From the NCBI RefSeq assembly GCF_003993775.1, contig NZ_RJRZ01000007.1, positions 62,001 through 126,000 on the forward strand: 64,000 bases of DNA. The letters are read 5' to 3'. The notes beneath the pieces are model-generated. The model was not told the origin of the DNA, made no database searches, and saw nothing but the letters and a program-made list of their open reading frames with translations. A program made the translations under genes and the position numbers. Each line of letters starts with the position of its first letter. Positions within the stretch are counted from its first letter, which is position 1. Positions 17,803 to 27,485 of the stretch are shown here, piece after piece. This DNA is from Frigidibacter oleivorans. Its GTDB lineage: Bacteria > Pseudomonadota > Alphaproteobacteria > Rhodobacterales > Rhodobacteraceae.

Positions 17803-19029
17803 ATGCGCAGATGCCCCTCCCTCCCGGCCCTCGCGGTTGCGGCGCTCGCCGCCTGCGGCTCGCCCGTGCTGGCCACGGTCGCGGCCGCGCAGGACCTGTC
17901 GCCGCAGGTCATCGTCAACGGCCGCGCCATCACCGCCTTCGAGATCCAGCAGCGCCAGCTGTTCCTGACGCTGCTGAACGCCCCGCCCGAGATGCTGGCC
18001 GGCGTCGAGGAGGCGCTGATCGAGGACCGGCTGCGCCAGGCCGAGGCGGCGCGCGTGGGCCTGAGCATCAACGAGCAGGAAGTGCGCGCGGCGATGGAGG
18101 AATTCGCCGGCCGCGCCAACCTGACCGCCGAGCAGTTCACGGGCGAGCTGGCCAAGGCCGGCGTCTCGGCCGAGACCTTCCGCGACTTCGTGGCGACCGG
18201 GGTGATCTGGCGCACGCTGGTGCGCGCCCGCTTCAACGCGCAGGGCAACCGCGTCACCGATCTTGAGGTCGACCGCGCCGTGGCGGAATTCGAGTTCGGC
18301 GAGGACATGCCCTCGGGGCCGCGGGTGCTGATCTCGGAAATCGTCATCCGCCGCGACGACGATGCCCGCGCCCGGCTTCTGGCCGAACGGGTGGCGACCG
18401 TCGCCACCACCCCCGCCAGCTTCGACACCGCGGCCCGGCAATATTCCACCTCCGGCACCCGCGACGAGGGCGGCGAGCTGGACTGGATGGCGCTGGAAAG
18501 CCTGCCGCCCGAGGTGCGGGGCACGGTGAACGCGCTGCAGCCCGGCCAGATCTCGGCCCCGGTGCGGGTGGGCGACGGCGTCTACGCGATGTTCCTGATG
18601 CGCGAGCGGGCGGCGCAGCCGGCACAGACGCCGGAAGGCGTCGACGCGCTGGACTATGCGCAGCTTCTGGTCAGCGGCCCGGCCGAGGCGGAAAAGCTGC
18701 GCGGCCAAGTGGATACCTGCAACGACCTCTACGACGCCGCGCAGCGCATGCCTGCCGGTGCCCTGACCCGGACCAGCCAGCCGGAAACCGCCCTGCCCGC
18801 CGATATCCGGGCGGAACTGTCGCGGCTCGATGCGGGCGAGGTCTCCACCGGGCTGCGGCGGGGCGAGGCCACGGTGTTCCTGATGCTCTGCGCGCGGGGC
18901 CGCCTGCTCGACACCACGACGGTGCCGCGGACCCAGGTGCGCGCCCGGCTGGAAAACGGCCGGCTGGTCCAGTTCGCCGACAGCTACATGGCGGAACTGC
19001 GCGCCGAAGCCGACATCCGGTATCCGTGA
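17803..19029 (+). CDS. surA: Periplasmic chaperone and peptidyl-prolyl isomerase SurA
   Basis: A protein of 408 residues from the chosen start, with a signal peptide (MRRCPSLPALAV..., cleavage near VAAAQ), a helical SurA N-terminal domain (about 30-170) and a parvulin-like PPIase domain (about 175-290, with FDTAARQYSTSGTRDEGGELDW). SurA escorts unfolded beta-barrel proteins, including LptD, to the outer membrane. An upstream ATG at 17731 overlaps the lptD stop (ATGA) and may be the true start, but it would give an unusual 24-residue polar leader before the signal peptide. Its stop overlaps the GTG start of pdxA. Confidence 0.88.
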   Translation: MRRCPSLPALAVAALAACGSPVLATVAAAQDLSPQVIVNGRAITAFEIQQRQLFLTLLNAPPEMLAGVEEALIEDRLRQAEAARVGLSINEQEVRAAMEEFAGRANLTAEQFTGELAKAGVSAETFRDFVATGVIWRTLVRARFNAQGNRVTDLEVDRAVAEFEFGEDMPSGPRVLISEIVIRRDDDARARLLAERVATVATTPASFDTAARQYSTSGTRDEGGELDWMALESLPPEVRGTVNALQPGQISAPVRVGDGVYAMFLMRERAAQPAQTPEGVDALDYAQLLVSGPAEAEKLRGQVDTCNDLYDAAQRMPAGALTRTSQPETALPADIRAELSRLDAGEVSTGLRRGEATVFLMLCARGRLLDTTTVPRTQVRARLENGRLVQFADSYMAELRAEADIRYP

Positions 19030-20015
19030 CCGGCCCCCGCGACACCCTGCCCGTCGCCCTGACTTGCGGCGAGCCCGCGGGCGTCGGCCCGGAAATCGCC
19101 GTCCGCGCGTGGGAGTCGCTGCGCGCCCGGCTGCCCTTCGTCTGGATCGGCGACCCCGCGCATCTGCCCCGGGGCACCCCCGTGCGCGAGGTCGAGACGC
19201 CGGAAGAGGCGATGACCCATGCCGGTCAGGCGCTGCCGGTGCTGCCCCATCCCTTCCCCGAGGCGGCGATCCCCGGCCGCCCCGCCCCCGCCAATGCGGC
19301 GGCGGTGATCGAGGTCATCGCCCGCGCGGTGAAGCTGGTGGCGGACGGCCGCGCCGCGGCGGTCTGTACCGCGCCGATCAGCAAGCAGGCGCTGAAGGAA
19401 GGCGCGGGCTTCGCGCATCCGGGCCATACCGAATACCTCGCCCATCTGGCCGGGGTGAACCGGGTGGTGATGATGCTGGCCTGTCCCGACCTGCGGGTGG
19501 TGCCGGTGACGATCCACGAACCGCTGGCCGCCGTGCCGGGGCTGCTGACGCCGCAGCTTCTGTCCGACACGATCCGCATCACCCATGCCGCGCTGATCCG
19601 CGATTTCGGGATCGAGGGGCCGCGGCTGGCGGTGTCGGGCCTGAACCCGCATGCGGGCGAGGGCGGCACGATGGGGCGCGAGGAGATCGAGGTGATCGCG
19701 CCGGTGATCGCCGCGCTGAGGGCCGAGGGGCTGGCGCTGACAGGGCCGCTGCCCGGGGACACGATGTTCCACCCCGCCGCCCGCGCCCGCTATGACGCGG
19801 CGATCTGCATGTATCACGACCAGGCGCTGATCCCGATCAAGACCATCGACTTCGCCGGCGGCGTCAACGTGACGCTGGGCCTGCCCTTCGTGCGGACCTC
19901 GCCCGATCATGGCACCGCCTTCGACATCGCGGGGCAAGGCACCGCCGATCCGACCAGCCTGATCGCCGCGCTGCGGATGGCGGCCGACATGGCCGCGGCC
20001 CGCGCGGTCGGCTGA
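19026..20015 (+). CDS. pdxA: 4-hydroxythreonine-4-phosphate dehydrogenase
   Basis: A 329-residue NAD-dependent dehydrogenase of pyridoxal 5'-phosphate synthesis (DXP-dependent route). Family features: [13 protein letters not shown] at the N-terminus, [11 protein letters not shown] (about 116-126), [11 protein letters not shown] with metal-binding histidine, [16 protein letters not shown] (about 207-222), and [10 protein letters not shown] (about 264-273). The start is GTG, overlapping the surA stop as GTGA. It sits between surA and rsmA as in enterobacteria, an arrangement kept without obvious pathway logic. Confidence 0.95.
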   Translation: MTGPRDTLPVALTCGEPAGVGPEIAVRAWESLRARLPFVWIGDPAHLPRGTPVREVETPEEAMTHAGQALPVLPHPFPEAAIPGRPAPANAAAVIEVIARAVKLVADGRAAAVCTAPISKQALKEGAGFAHPGHTEYLAHLAGVNRVVMMLACPDLRVVPVTIHEPLAAVPGLLTPQLLSDTIRITHAALIRDFGIEGPRLAVSGLNPHAGEGGTMGREEIEVIAPVIAALRAEGLALTGPLPGDTMFHPAARARYDAAICMYHDQALIPIKTIDFAGGVNVTLGLPFVRTSPDHGTAFDIAGQGTADPTSLIAALRMAADMAAARAVG

Positions 20016-20019
20016 GACG

Positions 20020-20859
20020 ATGGCGACGATCGACGGGCTGCCGCCGCTGCGCGAGGTGATCGCGGCGCATGGGCTGAGCGCGAAGAAACAGCTGGGCCAG
20101 AACTTCCTGCTGGACCTGAACCTGACCGCCAAGATCGCGCGGCGGGCGGGCGACCTTGCCGGCCATGACGTGCTGGAGGTCGGCCCCGGCCCCGGCGGGC
20201 TGACCCGCGGCCTGCTGGCCGAGGGTGCGCGCCGGGTCGTCGCCGTCGAGAAGGATGCCCGCTGCCTGCCCGCGCTGGCCGAGATCGCCGCCGCCCATCC
20301 CGGCCGGTTGCAGGTGATCGAGGGCGACGCGCTGGAGATCGACACCGCGCGCCTGCTGACCCCGCCATGGAAGGTGGTGGCGAACCTGCCCTACAATGTC
20401 GGCACCGAACTGCTGATCCGCTGGCTGACGCCCGCCGACTGGCCGCCGCCCTGGTCGAGCCTGACGCTGATGTTCCAGAAGGAGGTGGCGGACCGGATCG
20501 TGGCCCAGCCCGGGTCCAAGGCCTATGGCCGGCTCGCGCTGCTGGTGCAGTGGCGCTGCGAGGCGCGGATCGCGATGACCCTGCCGCCCGAGGCCTTCAC
20601 CCCGCCGCCGAAGATCCATTCGGCGGTGGTGCATCTGACCGCCCTGCCCGAACCGCGCTTCCCGGCGGATGCGAAGGTGCTGGAACGGGTGGTGAAGGCG
20701 GGCTTCGAGCAGCGGCGCAAGATGCTGCGCGCCAGCCTGCGCGGGGTCGCCCCCGATATCGAGGCCAAGCTGGAGGCCGCGGGCATCGCCCCCACCTCGC
20801 GCGCCGAGGAGATTTCGCTGGAAGCCTTCTGCCGGCTGGCGCGGATCGTGGCGGGCTGA
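20020..20859 (+). CDS. rsmA: 16S rRNA dimethyladenosine transferase
   Basis: A 279-residue SAM-dependent enzyme (KsgA) that dimethylates two adenines in helix 45 of 16S rRNA late in 30S assembly. It shows [11 protein letters not shown] near residue 23, the SAM loop [16 protein letters not shown] (about 50-65), and the catalytic NLPYNVGT (about 124-131), then FQKEVADRI and the C-terminal helical domain. It is the last gene of the lpt-surA-pdxA run and ends before a hairpin repeat shared with the convergent DUF4167 gene. Confidence 0.95.
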   Translation: MATIDGLPPLREVIAAHGLSAKKQLGQNFLLDLNLTAKIARRAGDLAGHDVLEVGPGPGGLTRGLLAEGARRVVAVEKDARCLPALAEIAAAHPGRLQVIEGDALEIDTARLLTPPWKVVANLPYNVGTELLIRWLTPADWPPPWSSLTLMFQKEVADRIVAQPGSKAYGRLALLVQWRCEARIAMTLPPEAFTPPPKIHSAVVHLTALPEPRFPADAKVLERVVKAGFEQRRKMLRASLRGVAPDIEAKLEAAGIAPTSRAEEISLEAFCRLARIVAG

Positions 20860-20895
20860 GGCGACGCGGGGCGGAGGCGTGGCGAGGGCGGCGTC

Positions 20896-20945
20896 GCGGG
20901 GGCGCTGCCCCCGCACCCCCGGGATATTTGGGTCAGCTGCAGGGG
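20896..20945. repeat. Dispersed GGATATTT-hairpin repeat, copy 2
   Basis: GCGGGGG (20896-20902) pairs with CCCCCGC (20908-20914), followed by ACCCCCGGGATATTT and a tail GGTCAGCTGCAGGG. It lies between the convergent ends of rsmA and the DUF4167 gene and may act as a two-way terminator, though there is no true U-run. The tail is shared almost exactly with copy 3. Confidence 0.75.
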
Positions 20946-20958
20946 CAGGCGCGGAGGA

Positions 20959-21930
20959 TCAGTCCTCGGACTTGTCGGCCCCGGCGGGAACCGTGTCCTG
21001 CGGGCCGGCATCGGCCGCCGCGGCGCGCGGCTTGCGCGGGGCGCGGCTGCGGGCCGGTTTGTCCTGATTGCCCTTGTCCTGATTGCCCTGGGTTTCGGCA
21101 GCCGGGCCCTCTGCCGCCGCGGGCTTGCGCGGGGCGCGCGGGGTGCGGGGCTTGACGGGTTTCGCCGCCTCGGCGCTGGCCGGAGCCTCGGCCTGCGGGG
21201 CGCGGTCCTCGCGCGGTCCGGCCTCGGCATCGGTCCGGGGTGCCGGGGCCTGCGGGGCCGGCGGCGTCTCGGTGCGGGCGGTGCTGTCGCGGCGCATTTC
21301 CGGCGTCTCGACCAGGCCGGTGCCGTCCTCGTCATCGCCGCGGGGGTCGATCACAGCCGCGGGTTCCGGTCGCCGGGGCGGCTGCGGGTTGCGGTCCTGC
21401 TGCGGACGGTCGCGACGGTCGTTCTGCCAGCGGTCGCCCTGACGGTCGTTCTGGCGGTCGTTCTGGCCACGGTCATTCTGGCGGTCGCCCTGCCGATCGT
21501 TCTGACGGTCGTTCTGGCCGCCGCCCATGTCGTCGCGGCCGCCCTGCCCCTGGCCGTTCTGGCCGTGACCGTTCTGGCCGCCGTTCTGCCCGTGCCCGTT
21601 CTGGCCACCGTTCTGGCCGTGCCCGTTGCCCTGCTGGCCCTGCGGATTGCCGCCCTGCCCGCGTTCCGCCTGTTCCCGCGCCATCTCGCGCTGCGCCTCG
21701 CCCAGCATCCGGGTGTAGTGCTCGGCATGCTGCAGGAAGTTCTGCTCGGCCACGCGGTCATTCGACAGCTGCGCATCCCGGGCCAGCATCAGGTATTTGT
21801 CGATGATCTGCTGGGGGGTGCCGCGCACCTTCCCCTCGGGCCCCGAACTGTCGAAGACGCGGTTGACGATATTGCCCAGCGTGCGCTGGCGGTTCGACTT
21901 GGAACGCGAACGGGACTTGGATGATCTCAT
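20959..21930 (-). CDS. DUF4167 protein with low-complexity N/Q/G and D/R repeats
   Basis: A 323-residue protein. The N-terminal part (about residues 1-85) is the conserved DUF4167 domain: basic start (SKSRSRSK), then IVNRVFDSSGPEGKVRGTPQQIIDKYLMLARDA in consecutive pieces and FLQHAEHYTRMLGEAQ. The middle (about 95-180) is disordered: repeats of GQNGGQNGH, then of NDRQNDRQGD. The tail is rich in A, P, K and E. Alphaproteobacterial DUF4167 proteins are predicted nucleic-acid or ribosome-associated, but no role is fixed. The frame stays open upstream past 21930, yet the conserved domain starts here. No strong ribosome binding site is visible. It faces rsmA tail to tail. Confidence 0.8.
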   Translation of the reverse strand: MRSSKSRSRSKSNRQRTLGNIVNRVFDSSGPEGKVRGTPQQIIDKYLMLARDAQLSNDRVAEQNFLQHAEHYTRMLGEAQREMAREQAERGQGGNPQGQQGNGHGQNGGQNGHGQNGGQNGHGQNGQGQGGRDDMGGGQNDRQNDRQGDRQNDRGQNDRQNDRQGDRWQNDRRDRPQQDRNPQPPRRPEPAAVIDPRGDDEDGTGLVETPEMRRDSTARTETPPAPQAPAPRTDAEAGPREDRAPQAEAPASAEAAKPVKPRTPRAPRKPAAAEGPAAETQGNQDKGNQDKPARSRAPRKPRAAAADAGPQDTVPAGADKSED

Positions 21931-22256
21931 GTGCTTTCGCTTGTTGCGAGCCTGCGACAAACTGATCGGAGGCTGATCGGACGCGCCGGTCTTGCGGCCT
22001 TGTTCTGCGACGATGACCCCTGCCGGGTGCTGCCCTTCGCTGCGGCCCTCTGCAACAGGGCGGCGACTGGCGGCTGCGGTCTCCGGCGGAGCGTGCTGGG
22101 GTTCCTCGATCTCCCGGCACGGCGCCCGTGTAACCTTCCGGATCACATCAGGGCAAGCGGAATCTTGGTCGCATCCGACGAAATTCAAGCCCCGCGGCCC
22201 GGAAAAGCCGGGTTCCGCCCGCCTCCGTCTCCGCCCGCGACACCAGGACGCAGCCG
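21931..22256. other. 326-base gap between the DUF4167 gene and prmC
   Basis: No convincing gene. The DUF4167 frame is open through it, but the translation has no domain and mixed composition. The short inverted repeat GTCGCATCCGAC and the hairpin CCCGG-CTTTT-CCGGG are present. A promoter for the minus-strand DUF4167 gene is expected here, and I cannot place one with confidence. Confidence 0.5.
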
Positions 22257-23093
22257 TCAGGGCCGGTGCGCCGTGACCACCCGGTCGCGGCCATCGAGGT
22301 CCGGCAGCACCCGCGCCGCCCGCAGCCCGGCGGAGGAGAACAGTGCCGCCACCGCCGCGCCCTGGCGCGGGCCGATCTCCACCATCAGCCGCCCGCCCGG
22401 CGCCAGATGCGCCCCCGCCCCCGCCGCGATGGCGCGATAGGCGTCGAGCCCGTCGCCCCCCGGCGTCAATGCCAGATGCGGCTCCCAGTCCCGCACCTCG
22501 GGGGCGAGGTCCGCCATCTCGGCGGCGGCGATATACGGGGGGTTCGAGACGATCAGGTCGAACGGACCCTCCACCCCGTCGAACCAGTCGGCCTGCCGGA
22601 AATCGGCGCGAGGGGCCAGCCCCAGCCGGGCCGCGTTCTCCGCCGCCACGGCCAGCGCCGCGGCGGACAGGTCGGTGCCGGTGCCGCGCGCCGCGGGCCG
22701 CTCGGCCAGCAGCGTCAGCAGGATGCAGCCGGTGCCGGTGCCGAGGTCCAGGATCGTGGCAAAGGGCTGTTCCAGCGCCGCCGCCACCAGCAGTTCGGTT
22801 TCCGGCCGCGGGTCGAGCGTGTCGCGCGTCACCCGGAAGGACCTGCCCCAGAACAGCCGTTCCCCGGTGATCTGCGCCACCGGCTGCCGCGCCGCCCGCG
22901 CCGCCACCGCCGCGGCGAAGCGCGCCGCCTGTGCGTCGTCCAGCGGATCGGCCAGATGCAGCGTCACCCGCTCCGCGGCCACCCCCATCGCATGGGCCAG
23001 CAGCCGCCGCGCATCCCCCGCCGCCGCCTCGATGCCCGCCGCCCGCAGCACCGGCACCGCCGCGCGCAAGGCGTCGGCCGCGGTGCCGCTCAC
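22257..23093 (-). CDS. prmC: Release-factor glutamine methyltransferase
   Basis: A 278-residue SAM-dependent enzyme that methylates the glutamine of the GGQ motif in release factors. It has a helical N-terminal recognition domain, RPETELLV (about 96-103), the SAM loop [15 protein letters not shown] (about 115-129) and the catalytic NPPY (about 185-188). Its ATG overlaps the stop of prfA (ATGA), so enzyme and substrate are made from one coupled unit, a common and functionally sensible arrangement. Confidence 0.95.
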   Translation of the reverse strand: MSGTAADALRAAVPVLRAAGIEAAAGDARRLLAHAMGVAAERVTLHLADPLDDAQAARFAAAVAARAARQPVAQITGERLFWGRSFRVTRDTLDPRPETELLVAAALEQPFATILDLGTGTGCILLTLLAERPAARGTGTDLSAAALAVAAENAARLGLAPRADFRQADWFDGVEGPFDLIVSNPPYIAAAEMADLAPEVRDWEPHLALTPGGDGLDAYRAIAAGAGAHLAPGGRLMVEIGPRQGAAVAALFSSAGLRAARVLPDLDGRDRVVTAHRP

Positions 23094-24154
23094 GCCCCCG
23101 CCTCCAGCGCCGCGAGCCGGTCGGCCTGGTCATGGGCGACCAGAGCGTCGATGACCTCGGCCAGGTCGCCCGCCATGATCTGCGGCAGCGCATAGAGCGT
23201 CAGGTTGATCCGGTGATCGGTCATCCGGCCCTGCGGGAAGTTGTAGGTGCGGATGCGCTCGCTGCGGTCGCCCGACCCCACCTGCGACTTGCGGTCGGCG
23301 GCGCGGGCCGCGTCCTTCGCCCCGCGTTCGAGGTCGTACAGCCGCGCCCGCAGCACCGCCATCGCGTTCGCCCGGTTCTGGTGCTGCGACTTCTCGGAAC
23401 TGGTGACGACGATGCCGGTGGGCAGATGGGTGATCCGCACCGCGGAGTCGGTGGTGTTCACATGCTGGCCGCCCGCGCCCGAGGCGCGCATCGTGTCGAT
23501 GCGGATATCGGCGGCGGGGATGTCGATCTCCACCTCCTCGGCCTCGGGCAGCACCGCGACGGTGGCGGCCGAAGTATGGATGCGCCCGCCCGATTCCGTT
23601 TCGGGCACCCGCTGCACCCGGTGCACGCCGGATTCGTATTTCAGCCGGGCGAAGACCCCCTCGCCCGCGATCCGCGCCACCGCCTCCTTCACGCCGCCAA
23701 GCTCGGTCTCGGCAAGCTCCAGCAGCTGGAAATCCCAGCCCTGCGCCTCGGCATGGCGCTGGTACATGCGCAAGAGGTCGCCTGCGAACAGCGCCGCCTC
23801 CTCACCACCCGTCCCGGGCCGGATCTCGAGGATCGCGGGCCTTGCATCGGCCGCGTCCTTCGGCAGCAGCGACAGGCGCAGCCGCGTCTCCATCTCGGGG
23901 ATGCGGGCCTTCAGGCGCGGGATCTCGTCTTCGGCCAGCGCCCGCATCTCGGGATCGGCCAGCATCGCCTCGGCCTCGGCCAGATCGGCGCGGGCCTGGC
24001 GCCAGGCGCCGATCTCGGCCACGACCGGCTTCAGCTCGGAATATTCCCGCGCCAGAGCCGCGATCTCGGCCGGGGCGGCGCGGCCCTCGGCGAGCTTCGC
24101 CTCGAGAAATCCGAAGCGGCTGGTGATCTGGTCGAGCGTGTCCCGGGGCAGCAT
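23090..24154 (-). CDS. prfA: Peptide chain release factor 1
   Basis: A 354-residue class I release factor reading UAA and UAG stop codons. The peptidyl-hydrolysis motif is GAGGQHVN (about 227-234), followed by [10 protein letters not shown], and the coil-rich N-terminal domain with the anticodon-like loop follows the family layout; the protein ends with [14 protein letters not shown]. The ATG at 24154 begins [14 protein letters not shown], the normal family start; a longer frame upstream runs through a repeat and is not coding. Coupled to prmC. Confidence 0.95.
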   Translation of the reverse strand: MLPRDTLDQITSRFGFLEAKLAEGRAAPAEIAALAREYSELKPVVAEIGAWRQARADLAEAEAMLADPEMRALAEDEIPRLKARIPEMETRLRLSLLPKDAADARPAILEIRPGTGGEEAALFAGDLLRMYQRHAEAQGWDFQLLELAETELGGVKEAVARIAGEGVFARLKYESGVHRVQRVPETESGGRIHTSAATVAVLPEAEEVEIDIPAADIRIDTMRASGAGGQHVNTTDSAVRITHLPTGIVVTSSEKSQHQNRANAMAVLRARLYDLERGAKDAARAADRKSQVGSGDRSERIRTYNFPQGRMTDHRINLTLYALPQIMAGDLAEVIDALVAHDQADRLAALEAGA

Positions 24155-24224
24155 GGCGCGGGGTGTATCGCAAGGGTTGTGCCGAGGGAAGGGCCGAGGG
24201 AGGGGTACTGGCGCGCGCCTCCCT

Positions 24225-24297
24225 GCCCTGCAGCTGACCGAAATATCCCGGGGGTGAACTGGCCGGCACGGCCAGGAGGGGGCAGCGCCCCCTCCCC
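24225..24297. repeat. Dispersed GGATATTT-hairpin repeat, copy 3
   Basis: On the minus strand: GGAGGGGGC-loop-GCCCCCTCC hairpin (24275-24295), a small TGGCCG/CGGCCA hairpin (24260-24274), then ACCCCCGGGATATTT followed by CGGTCAGCTGCAGGG. The last 30 bases match copy 2 at 29 positions. It lies between the agmatinase stop and the prfA start, just past the end of the agmatinase gene. Confidence 0.75.
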
Positions 24298-24308
24298 TCT
24301 GCCGTCCC

Positions 24309-25274
24309 TCAGCCCGCCCGCCGGGTCCAGCCGTAGAGCGCCACGATCTCCATCGCCACATGCGCGCCGGCGATGGCGGTGGCGCCGGTGGTGTCATAGG
24401 GGGGCGAGACCTCGACCACGTCGCCGCCCTTCAGGTCGATGCCCGCAAGGTCGCGCAGGATCGCCGCCGCCTGCCAGCTGGCCAGGCCGCCCCAGACCGG
24501 GGTGCCGGTGCCGGGGGCGAAGGCGGGGTCCAGCGCGTCGATGTCGAAGGTCAGATAGACCGGCCGGTCGCCGAGGATCGCGCGGATGCGGGCGGCGGTT
24601 TCCGAGGGCCCCGCCTCGTGCACGGCGCGGGCGGGCAGGATGTTGAAGCCCATCGTGTCGGGGTTGTCGGTGCGGATGCCCACCTGCACCGAGGTCGCGG
24701 GATCGACCAGCCCCAGCTTCGCCGCCTTGTAGAGGAAGGTGCCATGGTCGATGCGGGCCATGTCGTCATCGGCCCAGGTGTCGGAATGGGCGTCGAAATG
24801 CAGCAGGCTGACCGGGCCGAAGCGGTCGGCATAGGCGCGCAGGATCGGCAGGGTGATGAAATGGTCGCCCCCCAGCACCACCGACCCCGCCCCGGCGGCG
24901 AGGATGCCCGCGACATGCGCGGTCAGCGCCGCGGGAAAGGCGGGCACATCGGCATAGTCGAAGGCGAGGTCGCCGTAATCCACCACCGTCAGTTCCGACA
25001 GCGGGTCATAGCCCCAGCCCCAGGGCGCGTCGAAGGCCTGCAGGGCCGAGGCCTCGCGGATCGCGCGCGGGCCGAAGCGGGTGCCGGGCCGGTGCGTCAC
25101 CGCCTGGTCGAAGGGCACGCCGGTTACCGCCAGATCGACCCCGGTCAGGTCCTTGGTATAGCGGCGGCGCAGGAAGCTGGTCGCCCCGCCGAAGGCATTC
25201 TCGAAGGCCAGCCCCCGCGGGTCGCGCCGGGTGAAGGCCATGTCGACCTGGGTCTTTGCGTCTTCCAGTGCCAT
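24309..25274 (-). CDS. speB: Agmatinase
   Basis: A 321-residue ureohydrolase that most likely converts agmatine to putrescine and urea. Mn ligands are complete: GGDH (His138), DAHSD (Asp161, His163, Asp165) and DIDALD (Asp244, Asp246), then [14 protein letters not shown]. This canonical [21 protein letters not shown] pattern is closer to true agmatinases than the protein at 4.9 kb. AGGAGG lies upstream of the ATG at 25274. It is divergent from a GlpPuuO-type FAD oxidase, which suggests a polyamine-degradation link. The stop is followed by repeat copy 3. Confidence 0.9.
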   Translation of the reverse strand: MALEDAKTQVDMAFTRRDPRGLAFENAFGGATSFLRRRYTKDLTGVDLAVTGVPFDQAVTHRPGTRFGPRAIREASALQAFDAPWGWGYDPLSELTVVDYGDLAFDYADVPAFPAALTAHVAGILAAGAGSVVLGGDHFITLPILRAYADRFGPVSLLHFDAHSDTWADDDMARIDHGTFLYKAAKLGLVDPATSVQVGIRTDNPDTMGFNILPARAVHEAGPSETAARIRAILGDRPVYLTFDIDALDPAFAPGTGTPVWGGLASWQAAAILRDLAGIDLKGGDVVEVSPPYDTTGATAIAGAHVAMEIVALYGWTRRAG

Positions 25275-25429
25275 CCCGCATCCTCCTGCTGCCGTCCTCG
25301 CGGTGGTGGCGGGCGCGGGGCGCGCTGTCAAGCATGGGGCGGATCAGGCGGGGCCGGGTCAGCGGGGCCGGGCTTGCCAATCTGCCGGGCGCGGGTCCAG
25401 ATCCAGGGCAGGCGGCAGGAGGCGCGGGA

Positions 25430-26758
25430 ATGCGGCATCTTTACGAGGACGCGGCCTTTGCGCCGGACTGGCCGGACAGCCATTGGGTGCAGGGCAAGGC
25501 GCTGCCCGAGCTGCCGCCGGCGACGGGCGGGCTGCGCGCCGATGTGGCGGTGATCGGCGCGGGCTATGCCGGGCTGAACGCGGCGCTGGTGCTGGCGCGC
25601 GACCACGGCCGGTCGGTGGTCGTCCTCGACGCGGCGCAGCCGGGCTGGGGCGCCTCGGGCCGGAACGGCGGATTCTGCTGCCTCGGCGGGGCGAAGCTGT
25701 CGGCGGCGGCGATCCGGCGGCGGACGGGCGACGCGGGGCTGACCGCGTGGCAGCGGTTCGAGCGGGCGGCCATCGACCATGTGGCGGGGCTGCTCGATGC
25801 CCATGCCATCGACGCGCGGCAGGGGCCGGAGGGGGAGGCGCTGCTCGCCCATTCCCCCGCGGCCTTTCGCGCGCTGGAACGGCAGGCCGCGCCCGGCGCC
25901 CGGCTGATCCCCGGCGGCGCGCTGGCCGAACACGGGCTGGCGGGGCCGGGCTTTCACGGCGCGGCGCTGGCGTCGCAGGGCTTTCCGCTCGATCCCATGG
26001 CCTATCTGCTGGGGCTGCTGGCGGCAGCGCAGGCGGCGGGGGTGCGGGTGGCGGGGCAGAGCCCGGTCACCGCGCTGGTGCCCGCCCCGGGCGGCTGGCG
26101 GCTGCGTTTGCCCGCAGGCGAGGTCACGGCGGCGCAGGTTCTGGTCGCGACCAACGGCTATGCGGACGAAACCCTGCCCGGCTGGATCGGCGGGCGGATC
26201 CTGCCGGTGCTGTCCACGATCCTCGTCACCCGGCCGCTGACGGCGGCAGAGCGGGCGGCGGGGTTCGCCTCGCCGCTGATGTCCTATGACACACGTGAGT
26301 TGCTGCATTATTTCCGCCACCTGCCGGACGGGCGCTTCCTGTTCGGGATGCGGGGCGGCATCTCGGCCGCGCCGGCGGCGATGGCCGCCACCCATGCCCG
26401 CGCCCGCGCGCGGTTCCGGGCGCTGTTCCCGGCCTGGGCGGGGGTGGCGGTCGAACGGCAGTGGTCGGGGCTGGCCTGCCTGACCGGATCGCTCGCGCCC
26501 TATGTCGGGCCGGTGCCGGGGGCCGAGGGGCTGTTCGCGGCCTTCGGCTGGCATGGCAACGGGGTGGCGGCAGGGTCCTATGGCGGGGCGCAGGTGGCGC
26601 GGTTGATGGCCGGGGCGGCGGCGGACCTGCCCGCGCTGGTCCGCCAGCCGCCCCGCCGCCTGCCCCTGCCGCGGCTGCGGCGCGCGGGCCTCGCGCTCGC
26701 CTATCGGCTCTACGGGCTGACCGACGGGCCGCTGCCGCCCGATCCCGGCCCCGCCTGA
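25430..26758 (+). CDS. FAD-dependent amine oxidoreductase (PuuB-like)
   Basis: A 442-residue flavoprotein of the DAO superfamily. The N-terminal FAD motif VIGAGYAGLNAALVLAR is at about 39-55, followed by GWGASGRNGGFC, the signature of gamma-glutamylputrescine oxidase-type enzymes. FGWHGNGVAAGSYGG near the C-terminus closes the FAD site. The family oxidises amines such as gamma-glutamylputrescine or amino acids. Divergence from agmatinase supports a role in using putrescine, but glutamylputrescine synthetase is not in the window. GGCAGGAGG precedes the ATG at 25430; the frame is open upstream without a plausible start. Confidence 0.85.
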   Translation: MRHLYEDAAFAPDWPDSHWVQGKALPELPPATGGLRADVAVIGAGYAGLNAALVLARDHGRSVVVLDAAQPGWGASGRNGGFCCLGGAKLSAAAIRRRTGDAGLTAWQRFERAAIDHVAGLLDAHAIDARQGPEGEALLAHSPAAFRALERQAAPGARLIPGGALAEHGLAGPGFHGAALASQGFPLDPMAYLLGLLAAAQAAGVRVAGQSPVTALVPAPGGWRLRLPAGEVTAAQVLVATNGYADETLPGWIGGRILPVLSTILVTRPLTAAERAAGFASPLMSYDTRELLHYFRHLPDGRFLFGMRGGISAAPAAMAATHARARARFRALFPAWAGVAVERQWSGLACLTGSLAPYVGPVPGAEGLFAAFGWHGNGVAAGSYGGAQVARLMAGAAADLPALVRQPPRRLPLPRLRRAGLALAYRLYGLTDGPLPPDPGPA

Positions 26759-26851
26759 CGCGGCGCCGCACCCCGCGAAGGGCATGGAACGCCCGCGGGA
26801 AACGCGCTAAGGGGGCCGAATTGCCGCCCCGCCTGCCGCAGGACCCGTATC

Positions 26852-27472
26852 ATGGCCGCCGAAGACCGCCCGCAGATCTATCTCATCACGCCCCCCGCCT
26901 TCGAGCTGGAGGTGTTTCCCGACCGGCTGGCCGCGGTCCTGGACCGGGTGGGGGTCGCCTGCCTGCGGCTGGCGCTGGCCACGCGCGACGAGGACCGCCT
27001 GCTGCGCGCCGCCGATGCCTGCCGGCTGGTGGCGCATGACCGCGACGTGCCGATCGTGATCGAGACGCATGTGAAGCTGGTGGAACGGCTGGGGCTGGAC
27101 GGGGTGCATCTGGCCGATGGCGCCCGGTCGGTGCGCGCCGCGCGCAAGGATCTGGGGCAGGAGGCCATCGTCGGCGCCTTCTGCGGCGGATCGCGGCACG
27201 AAGGCATGGGTGCGGGCGAGGCCGGGGCCGATTACGTAGCCTTCGGCCCCTTCGGCGCAACGACGCTGGGGTCGGGCGAGCCGGCCGAGCCGGAATTGCT
27301 GGGCTGGTGGTCGGAGATGATCGAGGTGCCGGTGGTGGCCGAGGGCGCGCTGACCGAGGCGCTGGTCCGCGATCTGGCGGCGATGACGGATTTCTTCGGT
27401 CTGGGCGAAGAGGTCTGGTCCGCAGAGGATCCGGCGGCGGCGCTGGCAGCCTTCGACCGGGCGATGGGCTGA
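26852..27472 (+). CDS. Thiamine phosphate synthase-like TIM-barrel protein
   Basis: A 206-residue protein with the ThiE/TenI fold: YLITPP start, DGVHLADG, AGADYVAFGPF and FFGLGEEVW end. True ThiE needs GVHLGQ and a threonine/lysine TxTK loop after GPF; here these read VHLADG and GATTLGSG, so diphosphate and substrate binding residues are altered. It may be a ThiE paralogue with another role or an atypical enzyme. No other thiamine gene is beside it. It stands alone between the FAD oxidase and the convergent glnE gene. Confidence 0.7.
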   Translation: MAAEDRPQIYLITPPAFELEVFPDRLAAVLDRVGVACLRLALATRDEDRLLRAADACRLVAHDRDVPIVIETHVKLVERLGLDGVHLADGARSVRAARKDLGQEAIVGAFCGGSRHEGMGAGEAGADYVAFGPFGATTLGSGEPAEPELLGWWSEMIEVPVVAEGALTEALVRDLAAMTDFFGLGEEVWSAEDPAAALAAFDRAMG

Positions 27473-27485
27473 CCCCGCCCGGGCG

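Noticed and set aside
21400-21640. Regular tandem repeats resembling a CRISPR array
   Set aside because: They have no unique spacers and encode in-frame NQG and DRQN protein repeats.
21931-23193. Long upstream extension of the DUF4167 frame
   Set aside because: It runs through prmC in another frame. The conserved domain starts at the ATG at 21930.
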